Shown here piece by piece: positions 9,494 to 20,294 of a DNA stretch of 64,000 bases. Below the pieces are notes generated by a model, which ran no database searches, was not told the DNA's origin, and was given only the letters and a program-made list of their open reading frames with translations. Position 1 is the first letter of the stretch. Every line of letters starts with the position of its first letter. The translations under genes were made by a program, and so were the position numbers. The DNA comes from Lachnospiraceae bacterium (GTDB lineage: Bacteria; Bacillota; Clostridia; Lachnospirales; Lachnospiraceae), in the NCBI GenBank assembly GCA_024684085.1, contig JAIKXM010000005.1, positions 1 through 64,000 of the forward strand, written 5' to 3'.

Positions 9494-9496
9494 TTA

Positions 9497-9715
9497 CTAT
9501 TTATCTCTCCAGATGATCCTGCCCTTTGTAAGATCATAAGGACTAAGTTCAAGTGTTACCTTGTCACCCGGAAGGATTCTGATAAAATTCTGTCTGAGCT
9601 TACCGCTTATATGAGCCAATACCTTATGTCCGTTCTCAAGTTCAACCTGAAACATGGTGTTGGGAAGCTTCTCAACAACTGTTCCTTCTATTTCTATTAC
9701 ATCAGCCTTTGACAT
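9497..9715 (-). CDS. infA: Translation initiation factor IF-1
   Basis: Encodes 72 residues, the invariant IF-1 length, forming one OB-fold that binds the 30S A site. Conserved stretch [18 protein letters not shown] is present. It follows map by 52 bp. The KOW-domain protein gene that many clostridia carry between map and infA is absent. Confidence 0.98.
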   Translation of the reverse strand: MSKADVIEIEGTVVEKLPNTMFQVELENGHKVLAHISGKLRQNFIRILPGDKVTLELSPYDLTKGRIIWRDK

Positions 9716-9767
9716 TAATAATTTCCTCCTATAATAATCGAATGCATATATCTGACTCCATGTCTGT

Positions 9768-10520
9768 TTAAAGCAAAGTTAAGATCTCAGGTTCTCCGTC
9801 CGTAATAAGGATCGTATTCTCATAATGCGCTGAGGGAAGTCCGTCTGCCGCAACTACCGTCCAGTCATCATCAAGCCATTCAACATCCGCTCTGCCTAAA
9901 TTGATCATCGGTTCAATTGCAAGTGTCATTCCCGGTACAAGCTTTGGTCCTTTTCTCTTCTGTCTGAAGTTTGGGATCTGCGGATCTTCATGAAGATGTG
10001 TTCCGATCCCGTGTCCGACAAGCTCTCTGACAATCCCGTAACCGTGGGGTTCTATATAATCGGCAATGGCATTGGAGATATCAAACAGATAATTACCGGC
10101 CTTTGCCATCTTGATCCCTTCAAAAAAGCTTTCCTTTGTGATACGTACAAGTTCCTCAACTTCCGGGGCGACTCTTCCGACCATATAAGTTCGCGCCGCA
10201 TCTGAATGATATCCTTTATAAATAAGTCCCGCGTCGAGACTGACTATATCGCCTTCCTGCAATATCCTGTCTTTCTTCGGTATACCGTGAACGACTTCTT
10301 CATTAACGGATACGCAGATCGAAGCCGGATAACCGTTGTAATTAAGGAAGTTCGGAACACAACCGTAACTTCTTATAAGCTTGTCACCCAGGCGGTCGAT
10401 ATCGTAGGTCGACATACCGGGCTTGATATTTGCACCGAGTTCATCGTGCACTTTTGCAAGAATCTTACAGGATTCTCTCATTAACTCGATTTCTCTATCT
10501 GATTTAACTGTAATAGCCAT
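9768..10520 (-). CDS. map: Methionine aminopeptidase, type I
   Basis: Encodes 250 residues. Removes the initiator methionine from nascent proteins. Metal ligands are visible in the usual order: Asp in VSLDAGL, Asp in YHSDAART, His in [10 protein letters not shown], Glu in LAIEPM and a final Glu in HYENTIL. Lies 5 bp after adk, so the two are cotranscribed. Confidence 0.98.
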   Translation of the reverse strand: MAITVKSDREIELMRESCKILAKVHDELGANIKPGMSTYDIDRLGDKLIRSYGCVPNFLNYNGYPASICVSVNEEVVHGIPKKDRILQEGDIVSLDAGLIYKGYHSDAARTYMVGRVAPEVEELVRITKESFFEGIKMAKAGNYLFDISNAIADYIEPHGYGIVRELVGHGIGTHLHEDPQIPNFRQKRKGPKLVPGMTLAIEPMINLGRADVEWLDDDWTVVAADGLPSAHYENTILITDGEPEILTLL

Positions 10521-10525
10521 AACTT

Positions 10526-11167
10526 TTATCCCAATATAGCAACAATTGCCTTGAATACTTCACTGCTGTCTACCGTACCGTCAACTTCCTTAAGGATCTC
10601 TCTCTTATTATAGAAGTCGATAAGAGGCTGTGTCTGCTTATGATATACATCAAGTCTGTTCTTAACAGTCTCAGGCTTATCATCATCTCTTAAGATAAGC
10701 TCACTTCCACACTTATCGCATACACCTTCTGTCTTCGGAGGAATATGTACAACATGATAAGTAGCACCACATGTAACACATGCTCTTCTTCCTGACATAC
10801 GGTTAATGATGTTCTCATCGGGAACATCAACATCTATTGCATAATCGATCTTATCGCCTAATTCATTAAGAGCGTTCTCAAGTACCTCTGCCTGGGGAAT
10901 AGTACGAGGGAAACCATCAAGTACATATCCGTTCTTGCAATCATCGGCAGCAACTCTGTCGAGAAGGATCTTAACTGTAAGTTCATCAGGAACAAGCTGT
11001 CCTGCATCCATGTATTTCTTAGCTTCCATTCCCAACTCAGTGCCGTTCTTGATATTAGCTCTGAAGATATCACCTGTTGAGATATGAGGAATGCTGTATT
11101 TTTCTGCTATCATTTTAGCCTGGGTACCTTTTCCGGCTCCCGGGGCTCCTAACATAATTATCTTCAT
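10526..11167 (-). CDS. adk: Adenylate kinase, zinc-LID form
   Basis: Encodes 213 residues. Catalyses ATP + AMP = 2 ADP. P-loop [10 protein letters not shown] at the N-terminus, AMP-binding region with DGFPRT, and a LID domain with four cysteines (CVTCG and CDKCG), typical of the structural-zinc form of Gram-positives. It is separated from secY by 236 bp that include a terminator-like hairpin. Confidence 0.98.
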   Translation of the reverse strand: MKIIMLGAPGAGKGTQAKMIAEKYSIPHISTGDIFRANIKNGTELGMEAKKYMDAGQLVPDELTVKILLDRVAADDCKNGYVLDGFPRTIPQAEVLENALNELGDKIDYAIDVDVPDENIINRMSGRRACVTCGATYHVVHIPPKTEGVCDKCGSELILRDDDKPETVKNRLDVYHKQTQPLIDFYNKREILKEVDGTVDSSEVFKAIVAILG

Positions 11168-11367
11168 ATTAACTCTCTCTATACTTTCTTATATATTTGC
11201 ACAAAAGATCCGGTATCTGAGCCTTCTGCCACATAAGCGCATACCCTAAGTATAATATGCACCGGATGATCTGCTCTTATAATGACATATTAAATAAGCA
11301 TACCGGCAAATAGGCTCTGTTCATAACGCACTAAAGGACAATGAATTACATTGCCCTGTTTTAAATC

Positions 11368-11397
11368 CGGTTTCGGAAGCCGAAACTTCCGAAACCG
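11368..11397 (-). terminator. Hairpin after secY, possible partial terminator
   Basis: A perfect 12-bp inverted repeat, CGGTTTCGGAAG (11368-11379) and CTTCCGAAACCG (11386-11397), lies just beyond the secY stop. The following minus-strand bases (GATTTAAAAC) are only weakly U-rich. It could be a partial terminator or an mRNA stability element between secY and adk. Confidence 0.5.
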
Positions 11398-11403
11398 ATT
11401 TGC

Positions 11404-12720
11404 TTAGTCATTTAAGAAACCCTTGTAATTTCTTACAAGCATCTGAGATTCAATCTGCTTGATCGTCTCAAGTACAACACTTACGATGATGATAAGACTT
11501 GTTCCGCCGAATGAAACGCTGGCATTGAACAATCCGTTGAATACGAAAGGAAGTACTGCTACAATGATCAGTCCGCAGGCACCGATAAAGATGATATAAT
11601 TCAGGATCTTTGTCAGGTACTCAGTTGTAGGCTTTCCGGGTCTGATACCCGGTATGAATCCGCCGCTCTTCTTCATGTTGTCAGAGAGGAGCATGGGATT
11701 GAATGTAATTGATGTATAGAAGTATGCAAAGAATACTACAAGTATTATATATACCAAAAGTCCTATAGAATACTGAGGTGTCTTTGTATTACACCAGTTA
11801 CTTGAGCTCATACCCTTGAATATCTCAGCCCAAACACCTGTAGGATTGATACCTGCAAGTGAGCAGATGATGATAGGTGTCTCAAGGATAGAACTTGCGA
11901 AGATGATAGGAATAACACCTGCGGTATTAACCTTAAGAGGGATGTTCGAAGAAGAACCTCCGACAAGTCTTCTTCCCTGCATCTTCTTGGAATACTGTAC
12001 GGGGATACGACGCTCTGCATCATTAAGAAGTACTACAAGAACAACCATACCCACGATAATTGCTATTATGAACAAAGCAACCAAAACTGCTATAGCCAAT
12101 GACTTGGAAGGCTTAACGAATGACTCATAAAGAGTTCTCATATCTTCGGGAATACGAGAGATGATATTGATCGTAAGTACTACGGATATACCGTTACCTA
12201 CACCATTCTCAGTGATCCTCTCACCGATCCACATAAGGATCGCAGAACCTGCAGTAAGAGCAACGATAACTGTAAGAACATAATATGCATTATATTTTAC
12301 AAGGATACCGCTTCTTCCAAAACCTATAGCCATTGCAGTAGACTCGATCAATGCAAGTCCGACTGTAACATACCTTGTGATAGATGCGATCTTCTTACGA
12401 CCTTCATCACCGTCTTTCTGCATCTCTTCCAGCTTAGGTATAGCAATAGTCATAAGCTGCATAATAATAGATGAAGTAATATATGGTGTGATGTTCAAAG
12501 CGAAGACTGACATCTTCAGGAACGAACCACCGGTAAATGCATTAAGGAAATTAAAGGTGTCGCCTGATTTCTGCTCGAACCAGCTTGCAAACTGCGCTGT
12601 ATTAACACCCGGCACGGGAAGCTGTGATCCAAAACGGATCACAACAAGCATAGCCAGTGTATACAGAAGCTTAAGTCTGATTTCTTTAATCTTAAAAGCA
12701 TTCTTAAGTGTCTTAAACAT
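11404..12720 (-). CDS. secY: Preprotein translocase subunit SecY
   Basis: Encodes 438 residues with about ten membrane helices. SecY is the pore of the SecYEG channel. Signatures: the plug region after LPVPGVN, and ALNITPYITSSIIMQL in TM2. The start overlaps the rplO stop by one base. SecE is encoded at 45634-45831 in this window. Confidence 0.98.
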   Translation of the reverse strand: MFKTLKNAFKIKEIRLKLLYTLAMLVVIRFGSQLPVPGVNTAQFASWFEQKSGDTFNFLNAFTGGSFLKMSVFALNITPYITSSIIMQLMTIAIPKLEEMQKDGDEGRKKIASITRYVTVGLALIESTAMAIGFGRSGILVKYNAYYVLTVIVALTAGSAILMWIGERITENGVGNGISVVLTINIISRIPEDMRTLYESFVKPSKSLAIAVLVALFIIAIIVGMVVLVVLLNDAERRIPVQYSKKMQGRRLVGGSSSNIPLKVNTAGVIPIIFASSILETPIIICSLAGINPTGVWAEIFKGMSSSNWCNTKTPQYSIGLLVYIILVVFFAYFYTSITFNPMLLSDNMKKSGGFIPGIRPGKPTTEYLTKILNYIIFIGACGLIIVAVLPFVFNGLFNASVSFGGTSLIIIVSVVLETIKQIESQMLVRNYKGFLND

Positions 12721-13160
12721 TAGATCACCTCTGCAGTTCCACCAAGTGCCTCAATCTTTTCCTTAGCGGAAGAGCTGAAAGCATTAGCCTGTACATTAAG
12801 CTTCTTGGTAAATTCTCCATTTCCGAGGACCTTAACACCGTCACATACGTCCTTGATAAGTCCGGCTTCAATCATCTTCTCGATTGTAACTGTTGAACCG
12901 CTTCTGAACTGCTCAAGGGAACTTATATTAACTGTAACGATTTCCTTAGTATTGCGATTGGTAAAACCTCTCTTGGGAAGACGTCTGTATAAAGGCATCT
13001 GACCACCTTCGAAACCGATTCTGGGAGCTCCGGAACGAGCCTTCTGACCCTTATGTCCCTTACCGGCAGTCTTGCCGTTGCCTGAACCGTGTCCACGACC
13101 TCTTCTAAAATTATCACTCTGCTTAGAGCCAACTGCAGGCTGAAGATTAGATAATTCCAT
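12720..13160 (-). CDS. rplO: 50S ribosomal protein L15
   Basis: Encodes 146 residues from [12 protein letters not shown] (ATG 13158-13160, strong GGAGG upstream). Contains the glycine/lysine-rich N-terminal extension [20 protein letters not shown] typical of L15 and the C-terminal [10 protein letters not shown] segment. A longer open frame upstream overlaps rpmD and is not part of the protein. Confidence 0.97.
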   Translation of the reverse strand: MELSNLQPAVGSKQSDNFRRGRGHGSGNGKTAGKGHKGQKARSGAPRIGFEGGQMPLYRRLPKRGFTNRNTKEIVTVNISSLEQFRSGSTVTIEKMIEAGLIKDVCDGVKVLGNGEFTKKLNVQANAFSSSAKEKIEALGGTAEVI

Positions 13161-13180
13161 TGTCGAAAACCTCCTTCTAT

Positions 13181-13372
13181 TTATTCTGCATCCTCTACCT
13201 TGAGCATATATCCAACCTTCTGGATCATGCCCTTGGTACAATCATTGTCCGGTAATAAAACAGACTTATTCATCTTGGTAAGACCCATGGCTTCAATTGT
13301 AGCCCTGTTCTTGGGAACAGCACCGATAGGAGATTTTACCAATGTGATCTTTAACATTTTCTGCTTAGCCAT
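13181..13372 (-). CDS. rpmD: 50S ribosomal protein L30
   Basis: Encodes 63 residues. Core motif [20 protein letters not shown] followed by LGL-like [10 protein letters not shown]. Lies between rpsE and rplO in standard spc order, with 15- and 20-bp gaps. Confidence 0.97.
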   Translation of the reverse strand: MAKQKMLKITLVKSPIGAVPKNRATIEAMGLTKMNKSVLLPDNDCTKGMIQKVGYMLKVEDAE

Positions 13373-13387
13373 TTTTCAATCCTCCTA

Positions 13388-13897
13388 TTAGCCTAAGATC
13401 TCTTCAACTGACTTGCCTCTCATCTTAGCAACCTGCTCAGGAGAAACAAGCTCGCTCAGACCGGTAATAGTAGCAAGAACAACGTTCTGCTTATTATTAG
13501 ATCCAAGAGACTTTGTTCTGATATTCTTGATACCTGCAAGTTCACATACGCTACGTGCGGGACCGCCGGCGATGATACCTGTACCTTCGGGAGCCTTCTT
13601 AAGTAAAACTGTTGCAGAACCAAACTTACCTAAATGATCATGTGTAACTGAGTTGTTTTCGTCAAGTGAAACCTCTACGAGATTCTTAATAGCATCTTCT
13701 TTACCCTTACGGATAGCTTCGGGAATCTCTGTAGCCTTGCCTAAACCTGCGCCAACGTGTCCGTTGCCATCTCCTACTACAACCAATGCAGCGAAGCGCA
13801 TGTTACGACCACCTTTAACAACCTTTGTTACACGCTTGATAGAAACAACCTTTTCGGTTAATTCCATGTTTGCTGTATCTATGATAGTACGTTTCAT
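13388..13897 (-). CDS. rpsE: 30S ribosomal protein S5
   Basis: Encodes 169 residues from [16 protein letters not shown] (ATG 13895-13897). The double-stranded RNA-binding-like N-domain includes [20 protein letters not shown], and the C-domain includes [12 protein letters not shown]. The extra 16 residues of the longer open frame would overlap rplR and have no family counterpart. Confidence 0.97.
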   Translation of the reverse strand: MKRTIIDTANMELTEKVVSIKRVTKVVKGGRNMRFAALVVVGDGNGHVGAGLGKATEIPEAIRKGKEDAIKNLVEVSLDENNSVTHDHLGKFGSATVLLKKAPEGTGIIAGGPARSVCELAGIKNIRTKSLGSNNKQNVVLATITGLSELVSPEQVAKMRGKSVEEILG

Positions 13898-13913
13898 GTT
13901 TATTCTTCCTTTC

Positions 13914-14282
13914 CTAGAATTCCAAACCGGCTTCTCTAGCTGCATCAGCTAATGCCTGAATCTTGCCCTGATAGATAAAACCGCCTCTATCGAAGACAAC
14001 TTCCTTGATTCCCTTTTCAACTGCTCTCTTGGCAATCAAAGTTCCTAAATATGCTGCAGCCTCAACGTTGTTGGTCTTCTCAAGCTCACTCTTAACTTCT
14101 TTCTCAAGAGTAGATGCTGCTACAAGAGTATTACCAACTGTATCATCAATAATCTGAGCATACATATGATTATTGCTTCTGAAGACTGCGAGACGAGGTC
14201 TCTCAGCTGTACCACTGAAACGGTTACGAGTCTTCATGTGCTTCTTAACACGAATTTCCTGTCTTGATTTCTTACTAACCAT
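13914..14282 (-). CDS. rplR: 50S ribosomal protein L18
   Basis: Encodes 122 residues. L18 binds 5S rRNA. Conserved: [18 protein letters not shown] and [20 protein letters not shown]. Located between rplF and rpsE. Confidence 0.97.
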   Translation of the reverse strand: MVSKKSRQEIRVKKHMKTRNRFSGTAERPRLAVFRSNNHMYAQIIDDTVGNTLVAASTLEKEVKSELEKTNNVEAAAYLGTLIAKRAVEKGIKEVVFDRGGFIYQGKIQALADAAREAGLEF

Positions 14283-14299
14283 GGTTTACTCTCCTTGTT

Positions 14300-14842
14300 T
14301 TATTTCTTACCAGTCTTACCAACTTTACGTCTGATAGTCTCATTAGCATACTTGATACCCTTGCCCTTATAAGGCTCAGGTCTACGCTTGTCTCTGATCT
14401 CAGCAGCAAACTGGCCAACCTTCTCTTTATCAATACCCTTAACGATAATGATATTCTGTCCTTCAAGTACTGTCTCAATACCTTCGGGATCAGTCATTTC
14501 AACCGGATGAGAATATCCAAGGTTAAGTGTAAGTACGTTACCTGCCTTAGATGCACGATAACCGACACCATTTACTTCAAGCTTCTTCTCATAGCCTTCT
14601 GTAACACCTACAACCATGTTGTTGATGAGTGTTCTTGTAAGACCATGTAAAGACTTCATTCTCTTAAGATCATTAGGTCTTGATACTGTAATCTCAGCGC
14701 CCTCAGCCTTGATCTCCATCTCCTGGGGTAATACTCTCTCAAGTGTACCCTTAGGACCTTTTACAGTCACTTTATTATTTTCTGCCACATCTACAGTAAC
14801 ACCTGCAGGAATGGCGATTGGCATTCTTCCTATACGTGACAT
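14300..14842 (-). CDS. rplF: 50S ribosomal protein L6
   Basis: Encodes 180 residues forming two tandem L6 domains. The N-terminus [15 protein letters not shown] and the C-terminal [16 protein letters not shown] are diagnostic. L6 lies near the GTPase-associated centre. Confidence 0.98.
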   Translation of the reverse strand: MSRIGRMPIAIPAGVTVDVAENNKVTVKGPKGTLERVLPQEMEIKAEGAEITVSRPNDLKRMKSLHGLTRTLINNMVVGVTEGYEKKLEVNGVGYRASKAGNVLTLNLGYSHPVEMTDPEGIETVLEGQNIIIVKGIDKEKVGQFAAEIRDKRRPEPYKGKGIKYANETIRRKVGKTGKK

Positions 14843-14854
14843 GCCCGTACCTCC

Positions 14855-15256
14855 TTACCAAATAAATGCAAGTACTTCTCCGCCTACGCCGAGCTTTCTT
14901 GCTTCCTTATCAGTTATAACACCCTGGTTGGTTGAAATAATAGCTGTACCTAAGCCACCAAGAACCTTAGGTAAGTTCTCCTTGTTTGCATATACACGTA
15001 AGCCGGGCTTAGAGATTCTCTTAAGACCAGAGATGATCTTCTCATTCTTGTTAGCGCCGTACTTAAGAGTAATGCGGATAGTCTGGAAGCCGCCTTCCTC
15101 AACTAAATCATATTTTGCAATATATCCTTCATCTACAAGAATGTTGGCAATAGCCAGCTTCATCTTAGATGATGGAACGTCTACTGTATCATGTTTTGCA
15201 GTGTTAGCATTACGGATTCTTGTAAGCATATCTGCAATAGGATCGCTCATAGTCAT
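14855..15256 (-). CDS. rpsH: 30S ribosomal protein S8
   Basis: Encodes 133 residues. S8 is a central-domain assembly protein and in E. coli the spc-operon regulator. Conserved: [15 protein letters not shown] and the C-terminal [20 protein letters not shown]. The start could be Met1 or Met3. Confidence 0.97.
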   Translation of the reverse strand: MTMSDPIADMLTRIRNANTAKHDTVDVPSSKMKLAIANILVDEGYIAKYDLVEEGGFQTIRITLKYGANKNEKIISGLKRISKPGLRVYANKENLPKVLGGLGTAIISTNQGVITDKEARKLGVGGEVLAFIW

Positions 15257-15271
15257 TTGATTTTGCCTCCT

Positions 15272-15457
15272 TTACCAACTTGACTTCTTAACTCCGGGAA
15301 TCTGTCCCTTGTATGCCAGTTCACGGAAACAAACTCTGCAGATTCCGTACTTTCTGAGCACAGCATGTGGACGACCACAGATATTACAACGTGTATACTC
15401 TCTTGTAGAGAACTTCTGCTTACGCTGCTGCTTTATCTTCATAGCTGTCTTAGCCAT
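15272..15457 (-). CDS. rpsZ: 30S ribosomal protein S14, zinc-binding type Z
   Basis: Encodes 61 residues with the zinc ligands CNICG and CRVCF, followed by the type-Z ending [11 protein letters not shown]. The short zinc form is standard in Firmicutes. Confidence 0.97.
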   Translation of the reverse strand: MAKTAMKIKQQRKQKFSTREYTRCNICGRPHAVLRKYGICRVCFRELAYKGQIPGVKKSSW

Positions 15458-15469
15458 CTTAAATCCTCC

Positions 15470-16012
15470 TTAATTCTTAGCAAAAGGCATGTTGAACATT
15501 GTCAACAGTTCCTTAGCTTCTTCATCAGTCTGCGCTGTAGTAACAAAGATGATATCCATACCTCTAACCTTGTCTACCTTATCGTATTCAATTTCAGGGA
15601 AGATGATCTGCTCTTTGATTCCTAAAGCGTAATTGCCTCTACCGTCGAAAGAATTAGGATTGATACCTCTGAAGTCACGTACTCGGGGTAAAGCGAGGTT
15701 AACAAGACGATCAAGGAATTCGTACATCTTCTCGCCACGTAATGTAACCTTACAGCCGATAGGCATGCCTTCTCTTATCTTGAAGTTGGCAACAGAATTC
15801 TTAGCCTTTGTAAGAATTGCCTTCTGGCCTGTGATAGTCTCAAGATCCTTAACAGCTGATTCAAGAACCTTAGCGTTCTCCTTAGCTTCGCCAACACCCA
15901 TGTTGATAACGATCTTATCAAGCTTCGGTACCTGCATAACGTTCTTATATCCAAACTTTTTCATTAATGCATTAACAATTTCATTATTATACTGCTCTTT
16001 AAGTCTGCTCAC
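15470..16012 (-). CDS. rplE: 50S ribosomal protein L5
   Basis: Encodes 180 residues. L5 binds 5S rRNA and contacts S13. Conserved: [35 protein letters not shown] and [17 protein letters not shown]. Confidence 0.98.
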   Translation of the reverse strand: MSRLKEQYNNEIVNALMKKFGYKNVMQVPKLDKIVINMGVGEAKENAKVLESAVKDLETITGQKAILTKAKNSVANFKIREGMPIGCKVTLRGEKMYEFLDRLVNLALPRVRDFRGINPNSFDGRGNYALGIKEQIIFPEIEYDKVDKVRGMDIIFVTTAQTDEEAKELLTMFNMPFAKN

Positions 16013-16033
16013 GAAAAATGCCTCCTTCCTTTA

Positions 16034-16372
16034 TTAATCAATTTCTTTTCCTGTTGCCTTAGCAACACGAATGGCCTTAGTCTTGCCCGGACGCTTCTCA
16101 TCCGGAACTCTCTTAATACCAACTTTGGTCATCTTACCGCCAACAACAAGCATTACGTTGGAAGCATCAATAGGAGCTTCCTTTGTGATGATACCGCCAT
16201 TCTGGTTAGCAACTGAAGGCTTTGTATGCTTCTTGATAAGGTTAACGCCCTCAACAACAACTTTATTGTTCTTAGCGTCTACAGAAAGAACCTTTCTGTC
16301 CTTAGATGCATCTTTATCTGATCCGGCGATAACTCTTACTGTATCGCCCTTTTTAATCTTAAATGTTGCCAT
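16034..16372 (-). CDS. rplX: 50S ribosomal protein L24
   Basis: Encodes 112 residues from MATFKIKKGDTVRVIAG (ATG 16370-16372). A KOW motif fold follows. NLIKKHTKPS is the family hallmark. The 13 extra codons of the longer frame overlap the Shine-Dalgarno region and are excluded. Confidence 0.97.
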   Translation of the reverse strand: MATFKIKKGDTVRVIAGSDKDASKDRKVLSVDAKNNKVVVEGVNLIKKHTKPSVANQNGGIITKEAPIDASNVMLVVGGKMTKVGIKRVPDEKRPGKTKAIRVAKATGKEID

Positions 16373-16382
16373 GCTACACCTC

Positions 16383-16751
16383 CTATAATACTTCCGGTGC
16401 GAGAGACACAATCTTCATAAACTGCTTATCACGAAGCTCTCTTGCTACCGGTCCAAAAATACGTGTTCCTTTTGGAGTCATATCATCCTTGATGATAACT
16501 GCAGCATTCTCGTCAAATCTGATGTAAGAACCGTCTTTACGACGAGCTCCCTTAACTGTACGAACTACAACAGCCTTAACTACATCACCTTTCTTTACAA
16601 CGCCGCCTGGTGTTGCATCTTTAACGGAAGCAACGATCACATCACCTATGCTCGCATATCTTCTTGTAGAGCCGCCCATAACTCTGATGCAAAGCAATTC
16701 CTTGGCACCTGTGTTATCAGCAACTTTAAGTCTGGTTTCCTGCTGAATCAT
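16383..16751 (-). CDS. rplN: 50S ribosomal protein L14
   Basis: Encodes 122 residues, the standard length. Begins [20 protein letters not shown] and ends with REKQF-like [20 protein letters not shown]14 lies at the intersubunit bridge. Confidence 0.98.
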   Translation of the reverse strand: MIQQETRLKVADNTGAKELLCIRVMGGSTRRYASIGDVIVASVKDATPGGVVKKGDVVKAVVVRTVKGARRKDGSYIRFDENAAVIIKDDMTPKGTRIFGPVARELRDKQFMKIVSLAPEVL

Positions 16752-16791
16752 GCTTTATCTCCTTCCAATAATGAAACAAAATGTTCCATTC

Positions 16792-17046
16792 TTACTTTGC
16801 TCTCTCAACGATCTCAACAAGTCTCCATCTCTTGTCCTTAGACAGAGGTCTTGTCTCCATAACCTTAACTGTATCACCAATATGACACTCGTTATTCTCG
16901 TCATGTGCCTTAAGCTTATATGTTCTCTTAACGATCTTACCATACAGGGGGTGCTTTACATTGTCCTGGATTGCAACAGTGATTGTCTTATCCATCTTAT
17001 CGCTTACAACCCTGCCTACACGAGTCTTTCTCAAATTTCTTTCCAC
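16792..17046 (-). CDS. rpsQ: 30S ribosomal protein S17
   Basis: Encodes 84 residues, an OB-fold protein of the 30S body. Conserved: [16 protein letters not shown] and [20 protein letters not shown]. Starts 2 bp after the rpmC stop. Confidence 0.97.
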   Translation of the reverse strand: MERNLRKTRVGRVVSDKMDKTITVAIQDNVKHPLYGKIVKRTYKLKAHDENNECHIGDTVKVMETRPLSKDKRWRLVEIVERAK

Positions 17047-17048
17047 GG

Positions 17049-17252
17049 CTATTTCATCTCCTTCTGTTTGATGAGTGTCTGAATGCGTGCGATGTTCTTA
17101 CGAACTTCCTTAATTCTTGCTGTGTTGTCCAGCTGATTTGTAGCATTCTGGAATCTCAGGTTGAAAAGTTCATTCTTAGCAGCAACCAACTCGTTAGAGA
17201 GTTCTGCAGAGTTCTTGCTGTTTAAGTCTTCTAAATACTTCTTAGTTTTCAT
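17049..17252 (-). CDS. rpmC: 50S ribosomal protein L29
   Basis: Encodes 67 residues of an antiparallel helical hairpin. The motif [20 protein letters not shown] is diagnostic. Its start overlaps the end of rplP by 11 bp, indicating translational coupling. Confidence 0.97.
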   Translation of the reverse strand: MKTKKYLEDLNSKNSAELSNELVAAKNELFNLRFQNATNQLDNTARIKEVRKNIARIQTLIKQKEMK

Positions 17253-17679
17253 TTGCTACACTCCCTTCCAAGTCTGCTTTTGAAACGATCTTACACTTTA
17301 CAGGCAGCTTGTGCATAGCAAGACGAAGAGCTTCTCTTGCAACTTCTTCAGATACGCCACCGATCTCAAACATTACACGACCGGGCTTAACTACTGCTAC
17401 CCAATATTCCAGTGTACCCTTTCCGGAACCCATACGAGTCTCGGCCGGCTTAGCTGTTACCGGCTTGTCAGGGAAAATCTTAATCCATACTTTACCACCA
17501 CGCTTTGTATAACGTGTCATTGCGATACGAGCTGCCTCGATCTGGTTAGATTTGATCCAGCAGGGCTCTGCTGCAACCAGTCCGAACTCACCGTTTGTAA
17601 TTGTATTACCACGAAGCGCCTTACCTGCCATAGTTCCGCGGAACTGCTTACGACGCTTAACTCTCTTAGGCATTAACAT
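17242..17679 (-). CDS. rplP: 50S ribosomal protein L16
   Basis: Encodes 145 residues beginning [15 protein letters not shown]. Conserved [10 protein letters not shown] and [21 protein letters not shown]16 helps position the A-site tRNA. The start overlaps the rpsC stop in a TAATG. A second Met two codons on is also possible. Confidence 0.97.
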   Translation of the reverse strand: MLMPKRVKRRKQFRGTMAGKALRGNTITNGEFGLVAAEPCWIKSNQIEAARIAMTRYTKRGGKVWIKIFPDKPVTAKPAETRMGSGKGTLEYWVAVVKPGRVMFEIGGVSEEVAREALRLAMHKLPVKCKIVSKADLEGSVANEN

Positions 17680-18347
17680 TATTTATCGCTCCCTTCCAGG
17701 GCCTTCTCTTCCTTATTCTTAGCAGGAAGAACCTCACCCTTGTAGATCCAGACCTTAACACCAACCTTACCATAAGTAGTGTCAGCTTCAGCAAAACCAT
17801 AATCGATATCTGCTCTCAATGTCTGTAACGGAATAGTACCTTCGCTATAGAACTCTGTACGAGCCATATCTGCACCGCCAAGACGTCCTGAAACGCTTGT
17901 CTTGATACCCTTAACGCCCGTCTTCATTGCTCTGCTCATTGTAGACTTCATTGCACGTCTGAAAGAAACACGATTCTCAAGCTGACTTGCTATATCCTCT
18001 GCTACAAGCTGAGCATCCTTATCGGGTCTCTTGATCTCTTTGATATCAACAGTAACCTTCTTGTCTGTGAACTTAGCAAGTTCCTTCTTGGTTACTTCAA
18101 TTTCCTGACCGCCCTTACCGATAACAAAACCGGGCTTAGCTGTATAGATGATAACCTTAACTCTGTCTGAAGCTCTCTCGATCTCAATCTTACTGATCTT
18201 TGCAGTATATAACTTCTTCTTTAAAAATTTTCTGATATTGTAATCTTCAACAAGGCAATCTGCAAAATCAGCGCCGGCATACCACTTGGAATCCCAGTCC
18301 TTAATAACGCCAACTCTCAGACCATGAGGATTAACTTTCTGTCCCAT
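17679..18347 (-). CDS. rpsC: 30S ribosomal protein S3
   Basis: Encodes 222 residues from [19 protein letters not shown] (ATG 18345-18347). KH domain with [11 protein letters not shown] around residues 75-90, then the C-domain with [13 protein letters not shown]. Part of the mRNA entry tunnel. Confidence 0.98.
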   Translation of the reverse strand: MGQKVNPHGLRVGVIKDWDSKWYAGADFADCLVEDYNIRKFLKKKLYTAKISKIEIERASDRVKVIIYTAKPGFVIGKGGQEIEVTKKELAKFTDKKVTVDIKEIKRPDKDAQLVAEDIASQLENRVSFRRAMKSTMSRAMKTGVKGIKTSVSGRLGGADMARTEFYSEGTIPLQTLRADIDYGFAEADTTYGKVGVKVWIYKGEVLPAKNKEEKALEGSDK

Positions 18348-18360
18348 AACGTTCTCCTTC

Positions 18361-18747
18361 CTACTTCTCGTCAAGCACAACAGTAATATTGCTTGTTCTC
18401 TTCTCGATCCTGTAAGCTCTACCCTGTGCTCTTGGTCTTACTCTTTTCATTGTAGGTCCCTTATCTGCATAACACTCTGCAACATAGAGACTATCACGGT
18501 TCATACCGTTATTGTTCTCAGCGTTAGCGATTGCTGATTCAAGTAATTTCTTAACTACGCTTGAAGCATATCTGGGATTGTAAGTTAAGATCGCAAGTGC
18601 TGTCTCAACATCCTTACCTCTGATAGCGTCTAATACGAAACAAGCCTTCTGTACAGAAACTCGAGCATAAGCCAACTTTGCCGAAGGTCTTGTATCCTTA
18701 TTCGCATTTCTAACTCTCTTAATTTTGGATCTATGTCCCTTAGCCAT
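18361..18747 (-). CDS. rplV: 50S ribosomal protein L22
   Basis: Encodes 128 residues. L22 lines the peptide exit tunnel. Conserved [15 protein letters not shown] and the beta-hairpin [18 protein letters not shown], wild type in appearance. Confidence 0.97.
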   Translation of the reverse strand: MAKGHRSKIKRVRNANKDTRPSAKLAYARVSVQKACFVLDAIRGKDVETALAILTYNPRYASSVVKKLLESAIANAENNNGMNRDSLYVAECYADKGPTMKRVRPRAQGRAYRIEKRTSNITVVLDEK

Positions 18748-18787
18748 TATGTAAATCCTCCTTTCAGATTTATACGGCTTCTGTTAA

Positions 18788-19069
18788 TTATCTAACCTTT
18801 GACTTCTTCTCGTCTTTAACGTGACCTCTGTATGTTCTTGTAGCCACAAATTCACCAAGCTTATGTCCTACCATATCTTCTGTAACATATACAGGCACAT
18901 GCTTTCTTCCGTCATGTACTGCGATTGTATGTCCAACGAATGATGGGAAGATTGTTGAACGACGTGACCAGGTCTTAATAACCTGCTTGTTGCCTGACGC
19001 ATTCATAGCATCAACTGCCTTAAGAAGGCTTGCATCTGCGAATGGTCCTTTTTTAAGTGATCTAGCCAT
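18788..19069 (-). CDS. rpsS: 30S ribosomal protein S19
   Basis: Encodes 93 residues. Conserved [12 protein letters not shown] at the N-terminus, [20 protein letters not shown], and [17 protein letters not shown]19 complexes with S13 in the 30S head. Confidence 0.98.
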   Translation of the reverse strand: MARSLKKGPFADASLLKAVDAMNASGNKQVIKTWSRRSTIFPSFVGHTIAVHDGRKHVPVYVTEDMVGHKLGEFVATRTYRGHVKDEKKSKVR

Positions 19070-19083
19070 TTTATCTCCTCCTG

Positions 19084-19929
19084 CTATTTAATAGCTCTAC
19101 CGTCTCTTCTTCTTACGATTAACTTGTTGGAAGCCTTCTTCTTCTTACGTGTCTTAAGACCGAGTGCAGGCTTGCCCCAAGGTGTACATGGACCGGGACG
19201 TCCGATAGGCGCTCTACCTTCACCACCACCGTGAGGATGGTCATTGGGGTTCATAACGGAACCGCGAACTGTAGGTCTGATACCCATGTGACGCTTACGT
19301 CCTGCCTTACCAAGATTGATAAGGTTATGATCGCCGTTACCTACAACACCAACTGTTGCACGGCAAACGATAGGAACCATTCTCATCTCGCCTGAAGGAA
19401 GTCTTAATGTTGCATACTTACCTTCCTTAGCCATCAGCTGTGCACCGTTACCGGCACTTCTTACAAGCTGACCGCCCTTGCCGGGATACAACTCGATGTT
19501 GTGGATCATTGTACCCACAGGAATGTTGCTTAAGGGGAGGCAGTTACCGGGTCTTACTTCTGCATCGACACCGTTCATGATCTTCATGCCAACCTTAAGT
19601 CCTTCGGGAGCAAGGATGTATGACTTCTCGCCATCTGCATAGCAGATAAGAGCGATATTGGCTGTTCTGTTAGGATCGTACTCGATAGACTTAACTACTG
19701 CAGGGATTCCATCCTTGCTGTTACGCTTGAAATCTACCATTCTGTACTTTCTTCTGTTACCACCACCCTGGTGTCTAACAGTTATCTTACCCTGATTGTT
19801 ACGTCCAGCGTGCTTCTTAACCGAAGATGTAAGGCTCTTCTCAGGAGTTGACTTTGTGATCTCTGAGAAATCCGATCCGGTCATGTTACGTCTGGAAGGT
19901 GTATATGGGTTATATGTCTTAATTCCCAT
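19084..19929 (-). CDS. rplB: 50S ribosomal protein L2
   Basis: Encodes 281 residues. L2 is needed for subunit association and peptidyl-transferase function. Conserved [19 protein letters not shown] and the C-terminal [20 protein letters not shown] with the functional His. It follows rplW by 65 bp. Confidence 0.98.
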   Translation of the reverse strand: MGIKTYNPYTPSRRNMTGSDFSEITKSTPEKSLTSSVKKHAGRNNQGKITVRHQGGGNRRKYRMVDFKRNSKDGIPAVVKSIEYDPNRTANIALICYADGEKSYILAPEGLKVGMKIMNGVDAEVRPGNCLPLSNIPVGTMIHNIELYPGKGGQLVRSAGNGAQLMAKEGKYATLRLPSGEMRMVPIVCRATVGVVGNGDHNLINLGKAGRKRHMGIRPTVRGSVMNPNDHPHGGGEGRAPIGRPGPCTPWGKPALGLKTRKKKKASNKLIVRRRDGRAIK

Positions 19930-19994
19930 GATTAAATCTCCTTTTCTGTTTATTATCGTGCTTCATCTGCACATACTTGTGATCTGATCACATT

Positions 19995-20294
19995 TTAAAG
20001 ACCTGAGAAAATCTCAATGTCCTTGCTGTCCTCTGACAACCATACAACAGCTTTCTTGGTCTTAGCTGTTCTTCCGACTGTCATACCACGTCTCTTCTTC
20101 TTGCCGTCCTGGTTAAGGGTGTTAACCTTAACAACCTTTGTTCCTTCGAACATCTTCTCAACAGCTTCCTTAATCTGAGACTTGTTAGCTTCGGGATGTA
20201 CAAGGAAGGTATACTTCTTGTCGCCCATAGCGTCCATACTCTTCTCGGTTATAACCGGCTTAAGGATTACATCATAATACTTAACGTCTGCCAT
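19995..20294 (-). CDS. rplW: 50S ribosomal protein L23
   Basis: Encodes 99 residues. L23 sits at the tunnel exit and docks trigger factor and SRP. Conserved [15 protein letters not shown] and [17 protein letters not shown]. Its start overlaps the rplD stop by one base. Confidence 0.97.
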   Translation of the reverse strand: MADVKYYDVILKPVITEKSMDAMGDKKYTFLVHPEANKSQIKEAVEKMFEGTKVVKVNTLNQDGKKKRRGMTVGRTAKTKKAVVWLSEDSKDIEIFSGL

